The translations under genes and the position numbers were made by a program. From NCBI GenBank assembly GCA_037447605.1, contig CM074817.1:249409-282834 (forward strand): a stretch of 33,426 bases of DNA. Direction: 5' to 3'. The first letter of the stretch is position 1. Each line of letters starts with the position of its first letter. Positions 1-20,337 of this stretch are shown one piece after another. The notes beneath the pieces were generated by a model, which was not told the DNA's origin, ran no database searches, and saw nothing but the letters and a program-made list of their open reading frames with translations. The stretch comes from Zygnema circumcarinatum. Taxonomy: Eukaryota > Streptophyta > Zygnematophyceae > Zygnematales > Zygnemataceae.

Positions 1-880
1 CGGCATTTGAACTGAGTCAACATTATCGCCACATTATTCGCACGTGTCAATGGAATAACCTGAGGGCTACCTTTCAGTCCCTTGCTTCTCCCTCCCACTC
101 TGTCAACTCCCTCTCCTCCCTCTCCCTTTCTCACACTTTTAAGTGGCTTTTTTGCCATTGATCTAAACAGCCAATGAAGAGCCTCTTTCTCAGTTTCTTT
201 TGGGCCTATCTTCTCCAACAGCCCTTCGTCTCTCTTTATCTCCTCCCACACTGTTCCTTGAGTTTGAATTAATTTATTCCAATATATGGGTTTTAAACCG
301 TTGCTATTCCCAGATGGAAACCCTCCCCTAGGGGGAGTGGGTGGGAAGGGATTTTTTGGACCTTTGGGCAGAGGAGGGGGGAGAGGAGTCCCTTTCAGAG
401 CAGGTGAGAGAGGAGGGGGGAGAGGAGGAGGAGGAGGAGGCGGAGTATTCATAGGTCCCTTTAGGGCTGGACGGGGGAGAGGAGGGGGAGGGGGAGGGGG
501 AAGTGGAGTATTTATAGGTCCCCTTAGAGGTGGAGAGGGAAGTGTGGGAGGGAGGGAGCGAGGAGGAGGGGGAGGGGGAGGGGGAGGGGGGGGAGGAGGG
601 GGAGGTGTACTTATTGGTTCCTTCAGGGTTGAAGGAAGAAGTGGAGGAGGGAGAGGAGGACGAGCAGGTAAGGGAGGGAGAGGGGGAGGGAGACGGGGAG
701 GGGCAGGAGGAGCTGGCAGCTCTGTTGCCTCCATTTGTGGGGATGAGGGATTAGAGAGTGGAGGTAGAAGTGGTAGAGGAGGAGGGAGTGTCGAAGGAGA
801 GACTGTATCCAGAGCAACAGTTTCAGTTTCAGACAACAGTCTGGATTCAAAGTAAGATTGAGAACTATCCTTCAATTCCG
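1..880 (-). other. Formin FH1 proline-rich repeats and start of FH2
   Basis: Within the last formin exon in this window. FH1 (about 290-790) is made of polyproline blocks split by a recurring spacer of the form LKGP(I/M)NTP or LKEPISTP or LKGTPLP, seen at four places, so the FH1 grew by tandem duplication of a profilin-binding unit. FH2 begins near 295 with KPIYWNKLI and continues to the edge. An uninterrupted Gly-rich frame on the plus strand (286-855) is only the antisense image of this coding sequence. Confidence 0.85.
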
Positions 881-3800
881 GTCGAGCCCTTTCAATGGGT
901 TGAAAAAGTTGAGGCTTTGTTTGAGTCCTTTCAGTTGGTCGATGGGTTACAGAAACGGCGGTAGCAGTGTTGGGAGAGGAAGAGGGAAGCACACGAGATT
1001 CAGAAGGCTTTTCTATAGGTTGAGATTGAGGAGATATGGATTCAACAAGGGATGGTAATTGTTCTTCTCGAGGAGGAATAGGACGAAGCTTATTTTCGCC
1101 GGCGTGACGAGCACGCATTTCCGACATTACATGTCTCATAGCTCTGCCAAACATGGTGCATGAAAACACGGTTTCAACAAAAAAGCTTGCCAGAAAGTTA
1201 GGACAATGTTCTAAAGCAACTATGCTACCCTAAAAACCCTAAAAACCTTAAAACCCTAAAAACCCTAAAAACCCGCATCAAACATTACTGTCGAGATCGA
1301 AGTTACTTACCGTCTTTGAGGAGTTGTCAATTGACTTATTGGTTTTTTCAATGGTTCTTCTCCTTGATAGGCCGTAAGCAGCACTCGCCAGTCAGTCCCA
1401 TCAGTCGGTATATCGTCCGTACTATCATCGAACTGGTCATCAGTCGGCCGCAACGGAACTGTCGGCGGTTTTATGGGTACAATAGCATCAGCAACTCGTG
1501 TGTCCAATATAATGTCGATAAAGAAGGCATCCGGAATGTTAATATCTCCGCTAAACGCAGTATCAAGCTGTCCCAATTATGCCCATATCACAGATTTGAA
1601 CGAACATTAGAAGGGAAGGGCAGTGATATGTATGTAGAATTTGCTCTCTGTTCCAATGAGAAACTCCTCATTTCCATGATATAAGGATTCATGAGAAAAA
1701 GAACTGGAAGACTTTACTTGGCTTAGCTCGATTCGATGAATTCCCAAATCCATGAAAGCGGTGTGGAATGCAAAGACGAAAATTGGAAAGGAATCGTCGA
1801 ATGAAACATTGCCTGTACCCTCCCAAAATGGTTCTCCTCCTCAAAAAAAAAAAACAACATTGCTTCACTCACATATTAAGATCGTGAGAGGCAAACAACA
1901 GGTAGCAAACATGTACTATGAACCACACCATTGCTCAAGAAACAGTACATTTGCATAGTTTGGTCTCCCTCTCTCTGTCTCTCTATCTCTCTCTCTCACT
2001 CCAGCAAGTGGTTCAACTTGAAATAGTGATGTTGAAAGCCTACCTGTCCAGTGATGTATGGAAAACGCTACATCACCCCAAATAGTTACTTCCACATCAA
2101 GAGGCACCATTGCCTGCATCGGAGGAGGAGCCTGCATAGAATATGACCCGTTTACTCCTTTGTAGTTAGAATAGAACCGTTAAAACTGTCTACATGGACA
2201 GTTAACACATTACAGTTAACAGTACAGTAGTAGTAGTTACAGTTAGTAGTAGTAGTTAGTAGTTACTTAGTAGTTACAGTTAGTTGTTAGTGTTACAGTT
2301 GTACATTGCTACAATTCAGCACCGCTTCAAACCGCGCAGTTCCGCTACCTCACTGAAAAAAATGCAACAAAATTACCGCTTCTGTAAGTAACCTGAATGC
2401 CTGCTGTAGGCAGAGTGCTCAAAGTTAGAGGGTGACATGCCGATAAGTTAATGAATTAAATTATGAAATAATTTGTGGAATGTTAAGCCCACCTCTCCGG
2501 TCCGAAGGCTGCAACCGATTTCCTTCCCACGACGGTAGACCTGCAAAACTTTGCATAGAAATAAAGACTTCAAACTTCTATATTCAAGGAGGAGAATCGG
2601 AGACAATCAAGCGGAATAATAAGCAGAAAATTGTATAGTACAATTTTACTGAGTAAAAGGGTTGGCTTTAGGGGTTAGGAACACAACTCACCTTCACAAA
2701 CGGTCGAAAAAAATCGGTCCCACCAATCTTTGGGGTAGCCCCAAGAATTATTTTCTTCAATGTTACGGCTGATGGGCGGCGGACTGACAATTTCTGCGAA
2801 AACAAAGAAAGAAGCAAGAGAAAAGAGAAAATGGCAATTTGAAAGAGGGTTTGCTGCTTGAACACTTCAACCACTGGTAGCTTCTATTCACAACTTTCAA
2901 AAAGGAAAGAAAATGAAACTTCCTGTATCTTGAATCCATTCATTCATTCACTTCCAGCAGCACTTGCTGGCTCACGTATGAAGGTGGAAACGAATGGAGA
3001 GAGGGGTGGAGAGGGCGTGAGCAGAGGGGGGCAGGGAGGAAGAAAAATAGAGTTTAGAAAGAGAGAGAGAGAAAGAGAGAGGGGTGTGCGTCTGCCAACT
3101 CACCCCCGAGCCTCTACTCGCTTCCACTACTTCATCAAAGTAAGAGCAGTACCGCCTTTGAGAGGCGCTGGAGGACTTAGCCGCTCCGCTCACAAACTCC
3201 CAACTCCCTCCCTCAGGGAGGCCGGGGATTGGCCAGAGAGAGTGGGAGGGAGAAAGGTCCTTTGCCAGCTCTGACCAGCGCGGAGTCTCCTCCTCAAAGG
3301 CACGTGGCAGCCTCTCAAAGGCGGAAATTGTGTGGATGACGTCAGCACTGGAGAGGGTGGAGGGGGAGAGAGCGCGAGTGAGTGTGGAAAAAGGAAGGAA
3401 GAAAAAAGTCAACCTACGGAAGGAATAGTTGGACAGACGGGAGACCTGAAGATTTAGAATAGTTTGTTGGGGAAAAGGATGATAATTGGATGAAAGAGGA
3501 AAATGTTCGTGTTGCCGATGTTTTACTTTTGCTCTTTTCTGTTTTTTTCGTTTTTGGGGTTTTTTTTAGTACCAGTATTTGAGATAACAGGCAGCTACAA
3601 AGCGGAGAAAAGTTCCTCCTCGACCGCCAGCTGGCAAGCGCGTGTGTAGCACAACTATGCGTTCATCGTCCAATGAGAGCCTGCCACGTCACAGGCCAAC
3701 ATACGACTCTGCATAAATCACATTCTCTATGCAGTTTTTTTCCTTCAGCCAATCATCAATGACGAAAATAGAAAACAAACCCCTGAAAAAAAATCCTCTC

Positions 3801-5785
3801 TCCTTCCTTACGTTCAATTATGATCAACTTCTTACTTCTCCAAGCTTTCCTGCCAGTCAGCATGACATAAGATTGTGGAAAAATGCTTTGCTTTTCCTTT
3901 CAGTATGTTGATTTATCCTCATATTCTTTACTTTACTTCCTTATGGCGAGTTAGTTGGCTCACCAATTGTGCACCGAAGCACAAGCAGCAAAAAGTATAT
4001 CGAGAGGGCAAGTTCCCGCAGAAGCAGGTTTCAGCCACGCAGCTTGAAGCTGTTCCATGCCAAAAAATGTGTCAAAGCAAGAACCCAAATCACATAAACA
4101 GCTGCATGAGAACAGTAGCAGGTGCTACCTTTGCAAACTTTGAGTCTGAATAGCAATTAATGAGATGTATGGGCGGATGTATGGCTAAAAAATGAAGCAG
4201 GCTGTGGCTCTAATTGAAATGTATGGACATGCAATACCTCGCAAACATTGTTTCCGAACAAAGTATAGAGGTCTGCTCGGAGAGATGGGCCGAGATTCAC
4301 AAGAAGAGTTTCAGAGCCATAGTGCTGCTTCATCATGAGGGCTGCATCTTCCATGCTTCGAGAATAGCTGCAACCCCCCTACCTCTCCATAAGGACTTAG
4401 GGTTACTATTTCGCCTGCATAAGCAAAAGAAAGTAAGGGAAAATCTTCACTAAAGAAACTACCAACACGTAGAATAAAGCCCAAGAAGATAGTCGAAGTT
4501 TTCAAGTGTGTAGTGGAGAGGAATGAAGATGATGAAAGGGGAGAGCTCCCACGCAGGTCAAGGGAGCTTTTGAGTATTGAAAAAGAAGATCGATGGTTCA
4601 GACGATTCTAGTATGGTAAAGTGCATGTGCATGTGCATGTCCTCTCTCAGAATAATTCCAACGAATTGGGATATTGCAGACAAGAAAAAAAGGTATGTCT
4701 CATCCTTACCGACGATCATCGCTCAAGGTCCCTTCCTCCTCCGGTTTGCTTTCGTATGCAAACACAAGAAGCCTCTCGTGCACAAACTGAGGGATGGGCT
4801 CATCTGCGACTGTCCACTTATTGTATCCCCTCTCACTTTTCGTCCACGAAAGAGACCTTCTCGTTGATACCCTTACCGACGCCACTTTGGGCCTCGTGGG
4901 AGAGGTAGGGGAAGGAGGGGAAGGTGATGAAAACAGACTTCCCAAAAGACTGCTCCTTCTCTGAAAACATAAATAAATAAAAAAAACAGGTTAGGGTTAG
5001 GGTTAGGGTTAGGGTTAGGGTTAGGGTTAGGGTTAAGGTTAGGGTTAGGGTTAGGGTTGGTGTATTCTAGAGCTGTCACGAACGCATACATTAAAAACGC
5101 CCTATTCTGTTTAGAGATGGAAACATCAGATTTCATGGGCGAATCAAGAACTGGTCGCGACGAAACCAGGCGAGCAGACTTGAAATATAAAGGGCTGTTC
5201 TGCGTTTTGCAAAAGATAGTTCAGCCACTTGAGGCGAATGTCGGAAGACATGCAGACTTAATTAGTACAGTACCACTCTCAAAAAGTGACCCTAAATTGA
5301 AGGAAACTCTAAAACAATTTCAATGCGAAAAAGACCTAAATTTTGTGTACAAACCTTAAAAAACTGAATCAAGGAAAGAATTACTTATCACTTCTTAATC
5401 GTTCTAAAAAAAAGAAAAATTAACGAACTTGAACTTTCGCTGTTCCAAAGCTTCACTCTGAATGGCTATGACAGGACGACGCCAACAACATTGAAGGTAA
5501 TGAAATTTACAACACAGGTGATGCGGAAAATCATCCGCACTGATCCCGAAGCTGATGATGATGATGACGATATCAGTGTGAGTGACCTAATTCTGATTAA
5601 AAAATAAAATACAAAGTGAAAAACAATACCTTCACTGACGAAGGGCTGAGCTTCGCCTCTACGACTTCCCTCCCCCCCTCCTCGCCGCCGTCCCTCTCCC
5701 AAGCGGAACTGGAGCAGCCATGGCCGCCTGCGTCTCCCTCATAAAGCTCAGCATCCTCCCCCTCTCGACTCACCATGGCTCCCAT
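1..5785 (-). CDS. Class II formin (PTEN-like + C2 + FH1 + FH2), 3' end off the left edge
   Basis: Actin-nucleating formin; FH2 builds filaments at the barbed end, FH1 binds profilin-actin and the PTEN-like/C2 part targets membranes. Exons in transcript order: 5785-5630, 4960-4710, 4367-4238, 4049-3964, 3680-3573, 3347-3104, 2793-2692, 2540-2493, 2131-2044, 1812-1718, 1567-1311, 1143-1 (open at the edge). All junctions are GT-AG and in phase, giving about 902 residues. PTEN-like phosphatase fold about 105-330 (VHERLLVF, VVLHTRLPAGGR, SQRRYCSYF), C2 about 331-465 (DVEVTIWGDV, FHTAFMDLG), linker to about 640, proline-rich FH1 about 640-800, then FH2 from KPIYWNKL to RANNVAIML. The P-loop has HT where active PTEN has HC, so phosphatase activity is unlikely. 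Start: two in-frame ATGs, 5785 and 5776; the first exon is the least certain because it has no homology support. Known family architecture; exon borders are my inference. Confidence 0.88.
1220..1276. repeat. CCCTAAAAA telomere-like repeats in formin intron 11
   Basis: About six imperfect copies of (A)AACCCTAAA in the intron between formin exons 1311-1567 and 1-1143. It reads as TTTTTAGGG on the transcribed strand. It may be a short interstitial telomere-like tract or a telo-box-like motif; its intronic position favours the former. Confidence 0.7.
4988..5059 (+). repeat. Interstitial TTAGGG array
   Basis: About eleven to twelve tandem TTAGGG hexamers with one TTAAGG variant, inside formin intron 1 (4961-5629). 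The unit is the six-base type, not the seven-base TTTAGGG typical of land plants. A short, nearly perfect block with sharp edges is what telomerase-assisted break repair or retroposed telomeric DNA leaves. Confidence 0.92.
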
Positions 5786-7479
5786 GGCGACACGTGGCAC
5801 GAGGATGATCCCTAAACCAATGAGAGTGCGCTCTGAGCTCTGCAGGCCTACAGATAAGCGCCAAGTAGCGCCACGTGGCGGCAGGAGGGCGAGCCACCTG
5901 GCTCCTGCTCCGCTATGGCGGCCTCATACCTTGGAGGGCTAAAAATTAGGGCTAAGGGCTTGACTTGAAAGGGAAGGAACCAGTGGAAGGGTCTGAAAGT
6001 TTCATAAATTGAATTCCGGCGCTTTGGGCAGGCGAAAATAGTTTGTTTGGCGGCAAATCGCTTTGACATGATGCTCTAGTTCACGGCCAAATTTTGTTTT
6101 TGGGCAGATAGATGCCGGGAAGAACTAGATATGTAATTTATTTTCCACGGATAGCAATTGTTTCCCCAGGGCGGAAAGCGCGGATGACCGTTGGCCGACA
6201 CGAGCAAGTTTGCAGCTTGATGACGCCATTACGACGTACGATGGGGTCAGTTTGCACTTTATGACCGGCGTTCGGCCGGAGGTTTGCAACTTGGTAAAAA
6301 GGAGCGCTGAAATAATTTAGAATATATAAAATACGTGGCGAGTTCCCAATGGACAATTAACGAACTTGAGATGCCAATCTCTTCCATATTTGCAGTTACG
6401 AACATAGAAGCGTTATAAAGTTTTCGTACGGATAAAAATGAAAAACCCATAAAACCAATATAATTAATTAATAATAATATTGTTCTTCAAAATATAAAAA
6501 AAAAGTTCGAGTCCTCCAATCAGGCCACACTCCAGTAGGTATAAACCAATAGTTGAATACCACGTGTAGAGTCTCCAAGTTTGACAAGTACAAACCAAAT
6601 CGATCAAAAACTTGCAGTTATTACCCCTTAAAAATTGAAAATCCCCTTTTTAGAAAAATACAGGGCCCCTTCCAGCTCTCCCATTGGCGTCGTAAGTCCT
6701 GCAACGGAATTTTTTCTGTCCATTCGTGCCCGCCGCATTTTATACACCGAAGGGGCCTCCGGGCGGGCCTCCATTTGGGCAAGCTCCAACCAGAGGCTGG
6801 CACGTCATTAAGACGTACCACGTGTCAAAGTTCGATTGGCTCTCCATTCCAGCTCTGCAGCAGGTAAGCTCCAACCAGAGATTGAAACGTCAGCACAACA
6901 TGTCACGTGGCAAGTCGCGATTGGCTTACGTTCACAGGGTACCTTCGCGGGAGACCCACCCTTTCTCCATCGGGGACAGTGCTGGAGCATATTCCAATCA
7001 TCCTCCGCCACGTATACAAGGATGGACACGTGGTGGCATCTGATTGGATGGACCCTCCAGCTCAGTCCCCGATGGCGAAAGAAAGGCCCCTAGCCGCCCC
7101 CCGCGACGCACTCCCCCGCAGCCCCTGCAAGCGAGGAATCAGCGTGCGCCACGTGGCACCGGGGAACGCGCGAGGTGCGCCACGTGGCAGTTTGGCTCGC
7201 AGAGGGTGCAGGGCCGCACGCAGGCGAGGGAGGGGGGGCTTCCATTGGCTGCGCTGATCGCCGCCATGGCTTTCAATGTGAGTGCATGCGTGACAGAAGC
7301 TGGCAGAGATTAGGGTTAGCAGCAGCTCAGTGGTAGTGCTCTGTGTTAGGGTTAGGGTTAGGGTTCCGGGTTAGCGAAGGGTTCAAGGTAGGGTTCAGGA
7401 TTGGGTCAGGTCTAGGGCTAGGGCAAGACTAGGGCTAGGGCTAGGGCTCGGGCTAGGATTGCATCGACGAGGAGGGAAG
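5786..7479. promoter_or_regulatory. Bidirectional formin / pyruvate kinase promoter rich in G-boxes
   Basis: The 1.7 kb between two divergent start codons. CACGTG cores at 5791, 5872, 6561, 6819, 6904, 7027, 7150 and 7181, several in the full GCCACGTGGC form; many lie close to CCAAT/ATTGG boxes (for example 5817, 6546, 6674, 7042, 7241). G-boxes are bound by plant bZIP and bHLH/PIF factors in light, stress and ABA responses. No convincing TATA box toward the kinase gene. The 5'-proximal part (7310-7460) holds GGGTTAG/GGGCTAG repeats. No other gene is seen here. Confidence 0.7.
7310..7460 (+). repeat. Degenerate TAGGGT/TAGGGC repeats in the pyruvate kinase leader
   Basis: Runs of GGTTAGGGTTAGGGTT followed by GGGCTAGGGCTAGGGC variants end about 20 bases before the first ATG at 7480, so they probably lie in the 5' UTR or core promoter. 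Telo-box elements (AAACCCTAA on the other strand) are known promoter elements of plant housekeeping genes; this block is longer and less regular than a typical telo-box. Confidence 0.75.
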
Positions 7480-17314
<9,835 letters not shown>

Positions 17315-18440
17315 GAAAGCGGGAAAGCGGGTAAACGGGACACATGTGAAGTGCGAGAGGAGAGGGTCCTGCTTTCGCGCAGGAAAGAGGTAGTAGCATT
17401 GGTTGGTTGGTAAGGTGCGAGTTGCCCAGTGTTGAACTTTAACTTAAGGGCTCAGGACTCTAGGATTCAGTGTCTACGTTTTTATCCTTTTTTTTGTGTA
17501 GTGGAACCTACATAGTCTTCTATGTGTTATACAAGAAGGTGCCAGCCAAGAGCCGCTGTTGGAAATCTGATCATCGGCGATTGATAGCAGTCGAGTCCCA
17601 CGACCGTTTGCTTGTTCTGTTTGTGCACGCACGCATATAAGCAGAGCGGAAGACTTGGTAGTTCATGTGAGTGTAAGGGGCTGCGAGTTTCGAAGCGGAG
17701 CCGAGCGAGCATGCTTGTGTGGCTCCATGGTCCTTCACGCATGCATGGCATGCATGCATGGCATGCGCCCCATAGGCGGCCATGGCTGTGCACATTCCGG
17801 CCACCTCCTGTCGACACAAATACCGTAAAACAATACCGCAATAAGTCAGCAACATGCCAGGCGACTTTTCACATGTGTACCTCCAGTCCAGTGCAGGGCC
17901 ACGCTGATACATGAGTGGGCGCTTCCCGCAGTTTTGAGCTTCTGTGTTGAACTTCTTTACTAGAAGACTGGAGCATGGAGCGCGTCGTACGGACGGAGCC
18001 ACTTCGCCGCGGCGTATTCGATGGCGATATGGCACGGTATGTTGAGTATATCGGATATTTTAAACCTGGTAATCGATACGGTACGATAATATCGAGGTGT
18101 TATGTTTGGCATGCGCCAATGCGGACTGTCACGTAACGGAACGAAAGGAGAAGAGTGACGTGTGGCATCGTGACGGCGCGCCACGTGGTCCCAATACGCC
18201 ACGTGGCTTGAAGTGGTCCTGGGAAGGCGATAAGGGCACCTCGCGAGACATTTGGCGGAGGCCCACGCGAAAAATCGTCAGATCGGAAAATTCGACGGCG
18301 GGCAACGGGCAGGCGGGCAGCGACCGAAACATTTGCAACGGGCAGCCAACGGTGAACGCATCTGAGCCGCCCGTACAGCGATGCTTTTTTTTGGAGCGTC
18401 CGTACAGATATTTCGGGCGCGCAGGAATATTTTTCGATTT
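17315..18440. other. Downstream region of pyruvate kinase, promoter-like motifs
   Basis: Contains the pyruvate kinase 3' UTR and then a segment with CACGTG at 18182 and 18200, TGACGTG near 18158 and a CATGCATG cluster at 17740. No coding exon could be supported. Because both flanking genes end here, the motifs have no known gene to serve. Confidence 0.5.
17740..17767. promoter_or_regulatory. Cluster of RY (CATGCATG) elements
   Basis: CATGCATG at 17740, CATGCATGCATG at 17749 and GCATGC at 17761. RY elements are bound by B3 factors of the ABI3/LEC2/FUS3 type in land plants. It could equally be a chance CATG microsatellite. Confidence 0.45.
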
Positions 18441-18456
18441 AGGGGGCAGGCTAGGC

Positions 18457-19075
18457 TTAGGGTGTAGGGTATAGGGTCTAGGGTCTAGGGTGCAGGGTCT
18501 AGGTTCTAGGGTGCAGGGTCTAGGTTCTAGGGTGCAGGGTCTAGGGTCTAGGGACTAGGGTCGAGGGTGTAAGGTCTAGGGTGCAGGGTTTGAAGTCAGG
18601 GTTCAGGGTTCAGGTTCTAGGATTAGGGTTCAGTGTTTGGGGGGCTGAGGGTTGAGGGTTGAAGTTGTAGGGTTTGGTTAGGGTTTGGTTAGGGTTTGGG
18701 ACTCAAGGGTTAGAGTTCAAGGGGCCAGGGCTTAGGGTCCAGAATTGGGGTTCAAGGTAGGGTTTTCGGTGTAGGGTTCAGGGTTCAGGTTTCCAGGGAT
18801 CAGAGGTTTGGGTTTAGGGTTAAGGTTCAGGGTTTCTTGGAGTTCAAGGTTTCCTTTAGGGTCAATTGTTCGTAGTTTCAGGGTTCATGGTTTTAGGGTT
18901 CAGGGTTTAGGGGTCAGGGGATTGAAGGTTGAGCTCTCAGGATTTAGGCTTTAGAGTACAGTTTAGGTCTCTAAGGGTTTGGGGGCTGAGGATGTAGCTC
19001 GCAGGGTTCAGGGTGTAAGGGTGAAGGATTAGGGTGCAGGGTTCAGGGTCTGAAGGTTCTAGGTTTAGGGGGTTC
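18457..19075 (+). repeat. About 620 bp of degenerate telomere-like TAGGGT repeats
   Basis: Variants such as GGGTCTA, GGGTGCA, GGGTTCA, GGGTTTGGTTA and GGGTTGA follow one another with no fixed period. Near its start the repeat is almost regular (TCTAGGG heptamers at about 18474-18545) and it decays rightwards. It looks like an old interstitial telomeric tract, much longer and more diverged than the one at 4988-5059. Confidence 0.85.
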
Positions 19076-20337
19076 AGGTTTTTTTCTTTACATTTTTCAC
19101 TGCCCTGTAGTTTGCGAGAGACATCGGCCCAGGCTTAAACTAATCCAACCCTAAGGCGAGAGAAAAGAGTTAGGGTTTGGGGTTCAAAATTCAGAGTGCC
19201 ATGTCATGCGTACATGCCATGTGATGATGGTAGATGATGATATGAGGCCATCGGTTGATCGTCATTGAGCTTCATGCAATAATGGCACAGTGGACAATAC
19301 AAAGTCTTTCTACAACCAGAGAAAGCTTCAAGGTTTCAAACCATTTTCAAGGGGCCAGAAGAGCAACAAGTTAGAGCAACAGCCAGGTTTTAAGAGAGAC
19401 CGAAGACCAGGCAAAACCACAACAAAAAAATTTCATTTCTTTTTAAGGTTTCCGAGCAACAGATTTTATGTATACAACACAGCAACTACTCTCTACTCCT
19501 CTCCCTACTCGACCAATCGCCTAACCTCTGTCAGAGACTCTTCTCTCCTGTCTGCAAGTCGAATTCTTTACAAATGCGGAGTGTGCCAAGTCTCAATCAA
19601 AGGACTGCACCGCCCTTTTGCGTACAAGATGGGAGTAGAAAATTGCATCTCTCCTTTAGGAAAATCGAGTTAGTCTTTATAAGACGCTTGCGTAAGTTTT
19701 CTACATACATCGATCTTTCCCTCCCTCGGCCCTCGCCCCCTCCCATATGCTTTTTTGCAGCGCCTACATAGCACGGTCGCCATTGCTGCCTAAAAAAGTA
19801 AACCTGTAAACTCCTTCCCATCCGCTCTGTATCGCCCCTTACACCAATTCCTACACTAAATCCATGCTACAAGCGGCAGCTTTGGTCAGCGCTGCTAAAA
19901 GTGAAACAAGTCTGCCATTCCCAGTTTGCTGGAAAACAAGAGTTTCTCTCTCATTGAAGGAGAATGAGCCAGAACTGATGCCGTCCAGACAAAAATATTC
20001 ACAGCGGGAAAGTAGGAGCAGGGTCGAATATCACCGCGTTTGCTACTCCATTTATCTTCAAGCGCGGCTAAAAACATACCAATGTTATGAGTTAATCTGC
20101 AGCTGTAAGGTTAAGTATTCCTCCTCCCTTTATTCCATTTTCGGGCTGAACTTCCTCGCGCCAGCTACGGTCTCGCACATTGGTCAGAGTCTCCACTCCC
20201 ACATTCTGACGCACCTTCAAATGACCCCCGTCTTCAACAGATAAGGCCGCACTGCGAATGAGGATATTTACGCAATCGCACTTTCCTCTGTGTAACTAGT
20301 CATCCATCAAACATTGGAAACTCCCTAGTACAGGTAG
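19076..20337. other. Intergenic / 3' UTR of the PEPKR1-like kinase
   Basis: Between the decayed repeat and the kinase stop codon. Several short frames occur on both strands but none has codon bias, splice signals or recognisable domains. The right part probably is the 3' UTR of the minus-strand kinase. Confidence 0.5.

Noticed and set aside
286-855. Glycine-rich protein frame on the plus strand
   Set aside because: It is the antisense of the formin FH1 proline-rich exon, whose reading frame joins in phase to 11 upstream exons and runs into a recognisable FH2 start.
1600-1690. Alternative formin exon reading EEFLIGTESKFYIH
   Set aside because: It looked C2-like, but its frame has no usable donor and conflicts in phase; exon 1718-1812 (FVFAFHTAF) fits both neighbours exactly.
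4873-5136. Asn-Pro repeat protein on the minus strand
   Set aside because: Translation of the TTAGGG array in formin intron 1.
5520-5578. RKIIRTDPEADDDDDD, resembling the N-terminal motif of cytokinin response factors
   Set aside because: Only about 20 residues, no AP2/ERF domain anywhere nearby, and it lies on the opposite strand inside formin intron 1. Best taken as chance.
6500-6515. GTTCGAGTCC, like a tRNA T-arm
   Set aside because: The 70 bases upstream are AT-rich and cannot form the acceptor, D or anticodon stems.
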